Source: an uncultured Lachnospiraceae bacterium (lineage in GTDB: Bacteria > Bacillota > Clostridia > Lachnospirales > Lachnospiraceae). Taken from it: a stretch of DNA of 64,000 nucleotides. The stretch lies in assembly GCA_937920345.1 (NCBI GenBank), contig CALGVA010000002.1, positions 14,084 through 78,083 of the forward strand. The letters are read 5' to 3'. This document shows positions 41,218 to 50,237 of this stretch, piece by piece. Under the pieces are notes generated by a model. The model made no database searches and was not told the DNA's origin. It saw only the letters and a program-made list of their open reading frames with translations. The stretch's first letter is position 1; every line of letters starts with the position of its first letter. The position numbers and the translations under genes were made by a program.

Positions 41218-41964
41218 ATGGAGAGAAGAATGCAGAATAAAATGGTAGAAGTCCGCTTAAATAAATATCTGGCATCCTGCGGTGTCTGTTCCAGACGGGA
41301 TGCGGATAAATTGATTGAGCAGGGTGTTGTCACGGTGAACGGTGGGACGGCGCTGCAGGGTATGAAGGTGACGGGACGGGACGAGGTGCGCGTCCGCGGC
41401 AGGAAGATTGCCGGACCCGACAGGAAAGTAGTGCTCGCTTACTATAAGCCGGTCGGCGTCGTCTGTACGGAGCGGGATGCTCATGCGGAGAAAATTGTGA
41501 CGCAGGAGATCAGCTATCCGGTCAGGGTAACTTATGCGGGCAGACTGGATAAAGATTCGGAAGGGCTGCTTCTGATGACCAATGACGGCGCGCTTATCGA
41601 TGTCATGATGCGCGGCATGAACCGCCATGAGAAAGAATATATTGTTAAGGTCAAGCAGGAATGGACAGAAGAATCGCTTTCTCATATGCGCCAGGGGGTA
41701 TATCTGGAGGAACTGGATGTGACGACCCGTCCGTGCGAGATAGAGCAGGTGGGTCCCATGACGGTGAAGATGGTGTTGACACAGGGACTTAACAGGCAGA
41801 TTCGGCGCATGTGCAGGACACAGGGATATGACGTGTTCTCCCTTAAGAGAACACGTGTTATAAATATAGGGCTGGAGCATTTGAAACCCGGAGAGTACAG
41901 GGAACTGACGCGGGAGGAAGTTTCCGGTCTATACGGTGCATGCGGGCTTGCTGTGCCGGAATGA
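41218..41964 (+). CDS. rRNA pseudouridine synthase, RluF/RluB-like
   Basis: Pseudouridine synthase of 248 residues. An S4 RNA-binding domain (about 10-60, RLNKYLASCGVCSRRDADKL) precedes the RsuA/RluB/E/F-type catalytic domain with D111 in AGRLDKDSEGLLLMTNDG. The segment LTQGLNRQIRRMCRTQGYDV resembles RluF, the enzyme for U2604 of 23S rRNA in E. coli, more than RluB or RsuA. GGAGAG at 41220-41225 allows starts at 41218, 41230 or 41239; the exact start is open. ligA follows 64 bases downstream, probably co-transcribed. Confidence 0.9.
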   Translation: MERRMQNKMVEVRLNKYLASCGVCSRRDADKLIEQGVVTVNGGTALQGMKVTGRDEVRVRGRKIAGPDRKVVLAYYKPVGVVCTERDAHAEKIVTQEISYPVRVTYAGRLDKDSEGLLLMTNDGALIDVMMRGMNRHEKEYIVKVKQEWTEESLSHMRQGVYLEELDVTTRPCEIEQVGPMTVKMVLTQGLNRQIRRMCRTQGYDVFSLKRTRVINIGLEHLKPGEYRELTREEVSGLYGACGLAVPE

Positions 41965-42028
41965 AAAGGATTCGTATGAAGCGCTATGTGGCGGGGAAAA
42001 ATAACAGGAAACGGCAGGTATGGATTAA

Positions 42029-43990
42029 GTGGATGAGAAGACAAGAAACCGAATGAAAGAACTGGTCTCCATTCTGAATCGTGCGTCTGAGGCGTATTAT
42101 GCGCAGGACACGGAGATCATGAGTAATTACGAATACGACCGCCTGTATGATGAACTGACCGGATTAGAAGAAAAAACGGGTGTTATTATTGCAAACAGTC
42201 CTACCGTCCGCGTCGGATATGAAGCGGTGGACGAACTGCCGAAGGAAAGACATGAACGTCCTATGTTATCCCTCGCAAAGACGAAAAGCAGAGAAGAGCT
42301 TCAGGACTGGCTGAACGGCAAAGAAGGGCTGCTCTCATGGAAGCTGGACGGCCTGACGGTCGTTCTGACATATTCCGGCGGGAAACTGGTAAAGGCCGTC
42401 ACCAGAGGAAACGGTGAGGTTGGCGAGGTCGTTACGAACAATGCCCGGGTGTTTCGAAATGTTCCGCTGTCAGTGCCTTTTCAGGGAGAACTGATTTTAC
42501 GCGGGGAGGCTGTCATCACCTACAGCGAGTTTGAGAGGATCAACAGCCGGATCGAGGAGGCGGAGGCAAAGTACAAAAATCCGAGGAATCTGTGCAGCGG
42601 TTCGGTAAGACAGCTTAATAATGAGATCACGGCGGCAAGGAGCGTTCATTTCTATGCTTTCAGCCTTGTAAAAGCGGAAGGCGCGCAGGCGCATAACTCC
42701 CGTGCGGCACAGTTTGCTTTCCTGGAGGAACAGGGTTTCGACATAGTAGAGTACAGGCGTGTGAATCCGGATACGATTCTGGAGGAGATCGCTTATTTTG
42801 AAAATAAAATACCAGCCTATGATGTCCCTTCGGATGGTCTGGTACTGACCTATGATGATATTGCCTACGGACAGTCACTCGGGAGAACGGCTAAGTTTCC
42901 CAGAGATTCCATTGCTTTTAAATGGGCGGATGAACTGCGGGAGACGCAGCTTACGGAGATGGAGTGGAGCGCCAGCCGTACCGGTCTGATCAATCCGGTG
43001 GCGATTTTTGAGCCGGTGGAACTGGAGGGGACGACAGTCAGCCGCGCCTCCGTGCATAATATCAGTATCGTGCGCGGACTGGAGTTAGGGATCGGAGATC
43101 ATATTACAGTATATAAGGCGAATATGATTATCCCGCAGATTGCGGAGAATCTGACGAGGAGCGATACGCTGGAGATTCCGGAGATATGTCCGGTATGTGG
43201 ACAGCCCACACAGATCCGGCAGGTCAATGATGTACAGTCGCTCTACTGTAATAATCCGGACTGTGATGCGAAGAAGATCAAAGCTTTTACTTTGTTTGTC
43301 AGCCGGGATGCCATGAATGTGGACGGTCTCTCGGAGTCTACGCTGGAGAAATTTCTTGCCAGAGGCTTTCTGCATGAGTTTGCCGATATTTTCCATCTGG
43401 ACCGGTATGAGCAGGAGATCACGCAGATGGAGGGATTCGGAGAGAAATCTTACGCCAACCTGATGGAGAGTATAGAGAAGGCCAGAAATACCACACTTCC
43501 CAGAGTGGTTTACGGTCTGGGGATCGAGAACGTGGGCGTCGCGAATGCCAAACTGCTGTGCCGGCATTTTAACTTCTCCATCGACGCGCTGCGGACAGCG
43601 GATGCGGAAGAATTGAGTGCGATCGACGGGATCGGCGGTGTGATTGCCGGCAGCATATACGAATATTTCCATAATGAACAGCGTATGGGGCAGCTGGAGC
43701 GTTTGCTGCAGGAAGTGAAGATCGAGGAGGAGACGGTGGCGCAGTCAGGTTCACAGACGCTGGCGGGTATGAGCTTTGTCATTACGGGCAGCCTGGAACA
43801 CTATGAGAACCGCAATGCGTTAAAAGAAGAGATCGAGTCGAAAGGCGGCAAAGTCACAGGCAGCGTCACCGGTAAGACGACCTGCCTGATCAATAATGAT
43901 ACCGCATCGCAGTCTTCCAAGAATAAAAAGGCCAAGGAACTCGGCATTCCGATTGTCTCGGAGGACGACTTTATGGAGAAGTATCTGTAA
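42029..43990 (+). CDS. ligA: NAD-dependent DNA ligase
   Basis: LigA of 653 residues, which seals nicks using NAD. The Ia domain (about 1-65), adenylation domain with active-site K105 in SWKLDGLT, an OB fold, a four-Cys zinc finger (CPVCGQP and CNNPDCDAK), helix-hairpin-helix segments and a C-terminal BRCT domain (GMSFVITGSLEHYENR) appear in order. The active-site motif differs slightly from the usual E-x-K-x-D-G because Trp stands in place of Pro. It begins with GTG, and an in-frame stop just upstream rules out a longer form. It is convergent with metA, whose stop lies at the next base. Confidence 0.95.
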   Translation: MDEKTRNRMKELVSILNRASEAYYAQDTEIMSNYEYDRLYDELTGLEEKTGVIIANSPTVRVGYEAVDELPKERHERPMLSLAKTKSREELQDWLNGKEGLLSWKLDGLTVVLTYSGGKLVKAVTRGNGEVGEVVTNNARVFRNVPLSVPFQGELILRGEAVITYSEFERINSRIEEAEAKYKNPRNLCSGSVRQLNNEITAARSVHFYAFSLVKAEGAQAHNSRAAQFAFLEEQGFDIVEYRRVNPDTILEEIAYFENKIPAYDVPSDGLVLTYDDIAYGQSLGRTAKFPRDSIAFKWADELRETQLTEMEWSASRTGLINPVAIFEPVELEGTTVSRASVHNISIVRGLELGIGDHITVYKANMIIPQIAENLTRSDTLEIPEICPVCGQPTQIRQVNDVQSLYCNNPDCDAKKIKAFTLFVSRDAMNVDGLSESTLEKFLARGFLHEFADIFHLDRYEQEITQMEGFGEKSYANLMESIEKARNTTLPRVVYGLGIENVGVANAKLLCRHFNFSIDALRTADAEELSAIDGIGGVIAGSIYEYFHNEQRMGQLERLLQEVKIEEETVAQSGSQTLAGMSFVITGSLEHYENRNALKEEIESKGGKVTGSVTGKTTCLINNDTASQSSKNKKAKELGIPIVSEDDFMEKYL

Positions 43991-44905
43991 TTATATCTCC
44001 CGTACATCATACGGTGTCGTCTGATAGACATAGAAGTTGAGCCAGTTGGAATACAGCAGCTGACCGGTGGAGCGCCAGTTGACGACCGGCGCTTTTGACG
44101 GATCGTCATCGGGAAAATAATTGGCAGGAACTGCTGGATTCATGCCCTTGTTTAAGTCTCTGAAGTATTCCTGCGCCAGCGTATCAGCGTCATACTCCGG
44201 ATGACAGGTGATGAAGAAATGTCGGCTGTCTGTGGTCTTAACGATGGTTACACCGGCTTCATCGGATACCGCCATCAGTTCCAGATCAGGAACGGAAGCA
44301 ATCTTATCCGCAGCTATGCCCATGGCACGGGACTGCGGCGCATAGAAGATATCGTCGAAGCCACGGAACAGCGGGGAATTTTTCTTCACGATCCTGTGCG
44401 CATAGACGCCTGACAGCTTCGTATCCATATCATAGCGGTCTAAGCCATAGAGGTAGTAGAGTCCGGCATAAGCGCCCCAGCAAAGGTGCAGGGTACAATG
44501 AACATGCGTTTTACCCCATTCCATGATGGAACACAGTTCTTTCCAGTAGGTGACGTCCTCGAACTTGATATAGTCCAGGGGTGCCCCGGTGATGATCATG
44601 CCGTCGTATTTACGTTCTTTAACCTGATCAAAAGTGGTGTAGAATGATTCCAGATGATTGGAATCTATGTGCTGCGGCGTGTAGCTTGCCGTCTGTAGAA
44701 ATTCCACATTGACCTGCAGCGGCGTGTTGGACAGCTTGCGCAGAAGCTGTGTTTCCGTTACGATCTTGGTGGGCATGAGATTCAGGATCAGCACATTCAG
44801 GGGACGGATGTCCTGGTGCAATGCGCGGTATTCCGTCATAACAAATATATTTTCGTTTTCCAGGATACTGGTTGCCGGTAATGAATCAGCGATTTTAATA
44901 GGCAT
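43991..44905 (-). CDS. metA: Homoserine O-acetyltransferase (MetA type)
   Basis: Enzyme of 304 residues that acylates homoserine, the first committed step in methionine synthesis. Catalytic C142 lies in LHLCWGAYAG and H235 with E237 in ITCHPEYD. Residue 111, in TGAPLDYIKFEDV, is Asp; the succinyl-CoA enzymes have Gly and acetyl-CoA enzymes Glu at this place, so an acidic residue here predicts acetyl-CoA use. Its stop touches the ligA stop, so the genes are convergent without space. No SAM riboswitch was seen in the 200 bases upstream; a 64-base palindrome lies there instead. Confidence 0.93.
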   Translation of the reverse strand: MPIKIADSLPATSILENENIFVMTEYRALHQDIRPLNVLILNLMPTKIVTETQLLRKLSNTPLQVNVEFLQTASYTPQHIDSNHLESFYTTFDQVKERKYDGMIITGAPLDYIKFEDVTYWKELCSIMEWGKTHVHCTLHLCWGAYAGLYYLYGLDRYDMDTKLSGVYAHRIVKKNSPLFRGFDDIFYAPQSRAMGIAADKIASVPDLELMAVSDEAGVTIVKTTDSRHFFITCHPEYDADTLAQEYFRDLNKGMNPAVPANYFPDDDPSKAPVVNWRSTGQLLYSNWLNFYVYQTTPYDVREI

Positions 44906-44944
44906 GACTGTTCCTCAACTTTCCAATGTTAAATAGCATAATAT

Positions 44945-45008
44945 ATAACAGTTCAGCAAGTGCCTACGGGCAATCTGCACAATTCTCTCCGCATTGCTGA
45001 ACTGTTAT
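44945..45008. repeat. Dispersed palindromic repeat, copy 2
   Basis: Fifteen-base perfect arms ATAACAGTTCAGCAA and TTGCTGAACTGTTAT enclose an inner GTGC/GCAC pair and the bases CTCTCCGCA. Read on the minus strand it begins GTTCAGCAATGCGGAGAG, as does copy 1 on the plus strand at 34727 with small changes. It lies between divergent metA and a hypothetical gene. Confidence 0.7.
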
Positions 45009-45114
45009 CATAATATAGATTAACATAAAAAAATGCTTCTTGCAATAATTGCACATTTGAATAAAATGCGCTATAATCTAATAGCTGAGCTATAACAGAG
45101 GGGGACAACACGGT

Positions 45115-45405
45115 ATGGAGACAGCCTATCAGAAAGTGAAAGTGCATAATGAACTGGAATGGTGTCAGGTAACGGACTTAGAGACCAAAGAAAAAATTGA
45201 GAAGGTTTTGCTGAAGAACAGGGTTTCCTATTTCGTAAAATGGGAGAAACCGAAACTCTTTTCCAACGATAAATTCGGAACGTGCATCTTTTGTGTAAAT
45301 CAGCTGCAGAAGGAGATCGCGGATGAGGCAATTCATAATCTGGCAGAAGAGATTAAAGGCAAGATCAAATTTATCAATCGTAAGGTAGACAAGACCTTTT
45401 ATTAA
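45115..45405 (+). CDS. Small hypothetical protein
   Basis: Soluble protein of 96 residues, not recognised. It has two Cys (CIFCVNQLQ) and an alternating strand-helix pattern: CQVTDLETKEKIEKVLLK, then SYFVKWEKPKLF and a final helix with NLAEEIKGKIKFINRKVDKT. This layout (beta-alpha-beta with a VKW strand) could be a small ferredoxin-like fold. The ATG is preceded by AGAGGGGG at about nine bases. It is followed 68 bases on by the DUF6472 gene and may be co-transcribed with it. Confidence 0.75.
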   Translation: METAYQKVKVHNELEWCQVTDLETKEKIEKVLLKNRVSYFVKWEKPKLFSNDKFGTCIFCVNQLQKEIADEAIHNLAEEIKGKIKFINRKVDKTFY

Positions 45406-45473
45406 GGGGTATGTATGTAAGGAAGCGGAGTGTGTAATATTATGCGGTGTATGCTGCGGAATGGAAGAGGGAT

Positions 45474-45647
45474 ATGAGCAGTTGCGATACCTGTAGTAAT
45501 TATCAGTATGATGAAGATTACGAGTGTTATGTTTGCATGGTAGATCTGGATGAGGACGATATGAGCCGGTTCCTGCGGGGCGGTAATTTTGCCTGTTCCT
45601 TTTACCAGATGGACAATGAATATTTGATCGTAAGAAAGCAGATGTAG
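45474..45647 (+). CDS. DUF6472 Cys-rich mini-protein
   Basis: Protein of 57 residues. SSCDTCSNYQYDEDYECYVC, LDEDDMSRFL and FACSFYQMDNEYLIVRKQ give the DUF6472 layout: C-x-x-C, C-x-x-C-like pair and a further Cys before DEY-type residues, typical of a small metal-binding protein in Lachnospiraceae. The ATG at 45474 follows GGAAGAGGG; the longer frame adds nine residues that lack the motif. The last codons form the left arm of a terminator hairpin. Confidence 0.82.
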   Translation: MSSCDTCSNYQYDEDYECYVCMVDLDEDDMSRFLRGGNFACSFYQMDNEYLIVRKQM

Positions 45648-45670
45648 GAATTTTCCACATCTGCTTTTTC
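45635..45670 (+). terminator. Terminator overlapping the DUF6472 stop
   Basis: AAAGCAGATGT and ACATCTGCTTTT pair around AGGAATTTTCC. The stop codon TAG at 45645-45647 lies in the hairpin, an economical overlap of coding and terminator sequence. Confidence 0.88.
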
Positions 45671-45721
45671 AATTAATCCCGAAGGAATTCATTTATGGTA
45701 TAGGAAATTCCTCCGCTTATC

Positions 45722-45763
45722 CGAGTCCGCGCAGCGGAACTCGCAATTGAGCGAAGCTCAATT
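45722..45763. repeat. Pair of hairpins overlapping the activator stop codon
   Basis: GAGTCCGC-GCA-GCGGAACTC (about 45724-45742) is followed by AATTGAGC-GAA-GCTCAATT (45745-45763) and a TTTTTT run on the plus strand. The second hairpin contains the stop codon of the minus-strand gene (45758-45760). On the plus strand it has full terminator form. Confidence 0.7.
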
Positions 45764-48700
45764 TTTTACATTTTTCTGTGCCGTGGACAACATCAGCTTG
45801 ATCCGGTTAAGCTGGTTGACCTCGCTGGCGCCCGGATCGTAATCGATGGCCACGATATTGGACAGCGGGAAACGCTTGCGCAGTTCTTTGATGACGCCTT
45901 TACCGACCACATGATTCGGCAGGCAGCCAAAAGGCTGCGTACAGACGATATTGTTTACGCCGCTGTGGATCAGTTCCACCATTTCGCCGGTCAGAAACCA
46001 TCCTTCACCGGTCTGATTGCCGATGTTGACGATCGGTTTCGCGTATTCCACGATCTTATAGATGCTTACCGGCGGCGTGAAGTGCCGGCTTCTGGCAAAT
46101 TCTTTCGCCGCGGCGCCGCGCATCTGCTCCAGTGCCCAGATACCGAATCTGGAAACGAGAGCGGCTTTGCGGGAGGTGCCCAGATAGTCAGCCTTATAGA
46201 TCTGATTGTAGAAGCAGTAGAGCATAAAGTCTATCAGATCAGGCACAACAGCTTCCGCGCCCTCTGCTTCCAGCAGTTCTACCAGATGATTGTTGGCGGC
46301 GGGGGCGAATTTAACCAGAATCTCGCCTACGATGCCGACTTTCGGCTTGCGCATGTCCTCATGAATCGGAACGGCGTCGAAATCCCGTATGATCTGTCGG
46401 CACATTTTACGGAATATGTAATAATTCATGTGTTTGCGGGATACAAATGCACGGCATTTCTCTTTCCAGCTCGCATGGAGCGCATCTACGGAACCGGGGG
46501 TGGTCTCATAGGGACGCATACGGTAGACGCAGCGCATGAGGACGTCACCGAAGAGCGCACTGTAAGCGGCGCGCATGAGCAGTTCCGCATTCAGGTGGAA
46601 GCCGGGATTGCTCTCGATACCGGCAAGATTTAGGGAAATCACCGGTATCTGCGGCATGCCGGCTTTCTCCAGCGCACGCCTGATGAATCCGACATAGTTG
46701 GTGGCACGGCAGCCGCCTCCGGTCTGTGTCATGATGATCGCAACTTTATTGACGTCGTATTTACCGGAGAGGAGAGCGTCCATGATCTGGCCGACTACCA
46801 TCAAGGAAGGATAACACGCGTCATTATTTACATATTTCAAGCCCACGTCTACGGCGTGCCGGTTGTCATTGCCAAGCACTTCGAAGCGATAGCCGCACGC
46901 CTCGAATCCGGTCTGCATAATGTCGAAATGGATCGGGGACATCTGCGGGCAGAGAATCGTATATTCTTTGCGCATCTCTTCAGTAAAAGCAACTTTCTTG
47001 ATGGCGCTGGAACGGACGGTACGCTGTTTGTGCTTCTGTTCCCGCACTTTGAGGGCGGAGAGCAGGGAGCGGATGCGTATTCTGGCGGCGCCTAAGTTAT
47101 TTACTTCGTCAATTTTTAAGCAGGTATATATTTTATCCGAGCCGGAGAGAATGTCGTTCACCTGATCGGTGGTGACGGCATCCAGACCGCAGCCGAAGGA
47201 ATTGAGCTGGATCAGATCCAGATCGTCCCTTGTTTTCACATAGCTTGCTGCGGCATAGAGTCTCGAGTGATACATCCACTGGTCGGATACGATCAGTGGG
47301 CGTTCCGGCTCGGCCAGATGGGAGACTGCGTCCTCTGTCAGCACTGCAATATTGTAGGAATTGATCAGTTCCGGGATGCCGTGGTTGATCTCGGGATCAA
47401 TATGATACGGTCTCCCGGCAAGCACGATTCCTCTGACGTGGTTTTCCGTCATGAATCGCAGGACTTCTTCCCCTTTGTCGCGCATGTCCTGACGCGCCCT
47501 GGCCAGTTCGTCCCAGGCGGCTTTTGCGGCATCCATCACTTCCGTAACGGGCAGTTCCTTAAATTCCCTGGTAAGGGCGGAAGTAACCGTCTGCAGGCTG
47601 CTGAATGCCATGAAAGGATTGCGGAATGCGACTTCACCTCTGCCGATTTCCTCCACGTTATTCTTAATGTTTTCCGAATAGGAAGTGACGATCGGGCAGT
47701 TATAGTGGTTGTTTGCCCCGTGAAATTCGTCCCGCTCATAAAACAATGCGGGGTAGAAAATAAAATCTGTCTTCTGGTTGATCAGCCATGCCACATGACC
47801 GTGTGCAAGCTTTGCCGGGTAGCATTCCGATTCGCTCGGGATGGACTCGATGCCGAGTTCGTAGATCTTGCGGTTGGAACTGGGCGAGAGCACGACCTGA
47901 TATCCGAGTCTGGTGAAAAAGGTGAACCAGAACGGATAGTTTTCGTACATGTTTAAGACTCTCGGAATGCCTACCGTGCCGCGGGGCGCCTGGTCGGCGG
48001 ACAGCGGTTCGTAGGAGAAGAGTCTTTTTAATTTATAGTCATAGAGATTGGGGATGCCGTTCTCGTTTTTGGTCCTGCCAAGACCGCGCTCGCAGCGGTT
48101 GCCGGAAATATACTGACGTCCTCCCGTGAATTTATTGATGGTGAGACGGCAGTTGTTAGTACAGCCCTTACATTTTGCCATGCTTGTCTCAAACTGCAGA
48201 CTGGTGATCTGGTCGATCGTCAGCATGGTAGTCTGATAGCCTTCTTCAAAGTGTTCTCTGGCAATCAGCGCAGCGCCGAAAGCGCCCATGATACCGGCGA
48301 TGTCCGGTCTGATAGCCTGACAGTCGGCTATTTTTTCAAAACTGCGCAGTACGGCGTCGTTGTAGAAAGTACCGCCCTGTACGACGATGTTTTTGCCGAG
48401 TTCGGAAGCATCGGAGACTTTGATGACCTTGAACAGCGCGTTTTTGATTACGGAATAGGCAAGTCCGGCAGAAATATCGGCGACGGAAGCGCCTTCCTTC
48501 TGTGCCTGTTTTACTTTGGAATTCATAAATACGGTGCAACGGGTACCCAGATCAATCGGGTGCTCCGCGAACAGAGCGGCCTTCGCAAACTCTTCCACGC
48601 TGTAGTTCAGGGATTTGGCAAAAGTTTCGATAAAAGAACCGCAGCCGGAGGAACAGGCCTCGTTGAGCTGTACGCTGTCAACCGTCTGATTCTTGATCTT

Positions 48701-49990
48701 GATACATTTCATGTCCTGACCGCCGATATCCAGAATACAGTCTACATCCGGATTGAAGAAGGCGGCGGCGTTATAGTGTGCAACGGTCTCGACCTCGCCG
48801 TCATCTAACAGGAAGGCGGCCTTCATCAATGCTTCACCGTAGCCGGTGGAACAGGAACGAACGATCCTGGCGCTCTTCGGGAGAAGCGCATGAATCTCCT
48901 TCAGGGAGCGGATCGCCGTCTTTAACGGACTTCCGTCGTTGCTGCTGTAGAAGGAATAGAGCAGGGAGCCGTCTTCGCTGACGAGAGCCACCTTCGTGGT
49001 CGTGGAACCGGCGTCGATGCCAAGGAAACAGTTGCCCTGATAGGAAGCCAGACCGGCAGTCGTCACATGGTGCGCGCCGTGCCTTGTACAGAAGTTCTGA
49101 TATTCTTCCTCGGAGGCAAAGAGCGGCTCCATGCGTTCCACTTCAAATTCCATCTGAATATCGGAAGAAAGCTTTCCAACCATTTCTTCCATTGCAAAAT
49201 GCACCTCTTTTTTGGCATTCAGCGCAGAACCGATGGCAGCAAACAGATGAGAGTTATCAGTGTCGATAATATGTTCGTCATCCAGCTTCAGTGTGCGGAT
49301 GAAGGATTGCTTTAACTCTGATAAAAAGTGCAGCGGTCCGCCCAGGAAGGCTACGTGTCCTCTGATCGGCTTGCCGCAGGCAAGACCGCTGATCGTCTGA
49401 TTAACGACAGCCTGAAAAATAGAAGCGGACAGGTCTTCTTTCGTGGCACCCTCATTGATGAGCGGCTGGATGTCGGATTTGGCGAACACGCCGCACCTTG
49501 CCGCGATCGTGTAAAGTGAATGATAATTTTTGGCATACTCATTCAGCCCGGCCGCGTCAGTCTGCAGCAGGGAAGCCATCTGGTCGATGAAGGAACCGGT
49601 ACCGCCGGCGCAGATGCCGTTCATGCGCTGTTCCACGTTGCCGCCCTCAAAATAGATGATCTTGGCATCCTCCCCGCCCAGTTCGATTGCCACATCAGTA
49701 GCAGGAGCGAGTGTCTGCAGTGAGGTGGAAACTGCAATTACCTCCTGCACGAAGGGAACCTGCAGATGGTTGGCCAGCGTCAGACCGCCGGAACCGGTGA
49801 TCATCGGATGTACGGTTATATTTCCAAGCCTGTCATAGGCCTTTTGCAACAGGCTGGACAGCGTCTCTCTTATATTTGCGAAATGTCTCTGATAGTCAGA
49901 AAAGAGTACCTGCTGCTTTTCATTGAGAACAGCGATCTTTACGGTTGTAGAACCGATGTCGATGCCAAGCGTATATTGCATTTCACTCAT
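45758..49990 (-). CDS. Giant BcrAD/BadFG-type activator with DUF2229
   Basis: Iron-sulfur ATPase-like protein of about 1,410 residues. Two actin-fold BadF/BadG/BcrA/BcrD domains lie in tandem: the first starts LGIDIGSTTVKIAV (about 8-20) with CAGGTGSFIDQMA, the second LGIDAGSTTTKVALVS (about 320) with CSSGCGSFIETFAKSLNYS. A DUF2229 region (about 650-880) follows with Cys-rich CKGCTNNCRL and CERGLGR, then a domain resembling dehydratase subunits (FGCGLDAVTTDQV, TQTGGGCRATNYVGF). Related activators use ATP to drive an electron into 2-hydroxyacyl-CoA dehydratases; this fused form is widespread in Clostridia but its substrate is not established. The ATG at 49990 follows AAGGAG; the GTG at 50002 overlaps that site. 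No dehydratase genes are adjacent. Confidence 0.87.
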   Translation of the reverse strand: MSEMQYTLGIDIGSTTVKIAVLNEKQQVLFSDYQRHFANIRETLSSLLQKAYDRLGNITVHPMITGSGGLTLANHLQVPFVQEVIAVSTSLQTLAPATDVAIELGGEDAKIIYFEGGNVEQRMNGICAGGTGSFIDQMASLLQTDAAGLNEYAKNYHSLYTIAARCGVFAKSDIQPLINEGATKEDLSASIFQAVVNQTISGLACGKPIRGHVAFLGGPLHFLSELKQSFIRTLKLDDEHIIDTDNSHLFAAIGSALNAKKEVHFAMEEMVGKLSSDIQMEFEVERMEPLFASEEEYQNFCTRHGAHHVTTAGLASYQGNCFLGIDAGSTTTKVALVSEDGSLLYSFYSSNDGSPLKTAIRSLKEIHALLPKSARIVRSCSTGYGEALMKAAFLLDDGEVETVAHYNAAAFFNPDVDCILDIGGQDMKCIKIKNQTVDSVQLNEACSSGCGSFIETFAKSLNYSVEEFAKAALFAEHPIDLGTRCTVFMNSKVKQAQKEGASVADISAGLAYSVIKNALFKVIKVSDASELGKNIVVQGGTFYNDAVLRSFEKIADCQAIRPDIAGIMGAFGAALIAREHFEEGYQTTMLTIDQITSLQFETSMAKCKGCTNNCRLTINKFTGGRQYISGNRCERGLGRTKNENGIPNLYDYKLKRLFSYEPLSADQAPRGTVGIPRVLNMYENYPFWFTFFTRLGYQVVLSPSSNRKIYELGIESIPSESECYPAKLAHGHVAWLINQKTDFIFYPALFYERDEFHGANNHYNCPIVTSYSENIKNNVEEIGRGEVAFRNPFMAFSSLQTVTSALTREFKELPVTEVMDAAKAAWDELARARQDMRDKGEEVLRFMTENHVRGIVLAGRPYHIDPEINHGIPELINSYNIAVLTEDAVSHLAEPERPLIVSDQWMYHSRLYAAASYVKTRDDLDLIQLNSFGCGLDAVTTDQVNDILSGSDKIYTCLKIDEVNNLGAARIRIRSLLSALKVREQKHKQRTVRSSAIKKVAFTEEMRKEYTILCPQMSPIHFDIMQTGFEACGYRFEVLGNDNRHAVDVGLKYVNNDACYPSLMVVGQIMDALLSGKYDVNKVAIIMTQTGGGCRATNYVGFIRRALEKAGMPQIPVISLNLAGIESNPGFHLNAELLMRAAYSALFGDVLMRCVYRMRPYETTPGSVDALHASWKEKCRAFVSRKHMNYYIFRKMCRQIIRDFDAVPIHEDMRKPKVGIVGEILVKFAPAANNHLVELLEAEGAEAVVPDLIDFMLYCFYNQIYKADYLGTSRKAALVSRFGIWALEQMRGAAAKEFARSRHFTPPVSIYKIVEYAKPIVNIGNQTGEGWFLTGEMVELIHSGVNNIVCTQPFGCLPNHVVGKGVIKELRKRFPLSNIVAIDYDPGASEVNQLNRIKLMLSTAQKNVKN

Positions 49991-50002
49991 TTCGGATATC
50001 AC

Positions 50003-50237
50003 TCCTTATTTTTACTTATTTAATAGGAAATTCTGAACCATGTCATTATACGACACGATTTTGCAAAAAGCAATCGGCTAATTGTTGGTAATGTGTTAAG
50101 ATTTTAAAATGTATTTATTAAATTTTTATGACATCTGTATTTTTTGAGAGGAGCGGCGTTTACTTTTAAAAAAAGGAATGTTAAAATGTATTCAGTTTTG
50201 TACATGAAAATACATTGGAAAGGCGTGGTTATTCATA
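50003..50237. other. AT-rich divergent intergenic region
   Basis: This 235-base stretch between divergent genes holds A/T tracts and AAATGTATTTATTAAATT-like sequence near 50107. A TTGTACATGAAAATACATTGG segment precedes the next gene. No gene or clear hairpin was seen. Confidence 0.5.

Noticed and set aside
44906..45114. SAM riboswitch upstream of metA
   Set aside because: No S-box core sequences were found; the region holds a simple palindrome instead.
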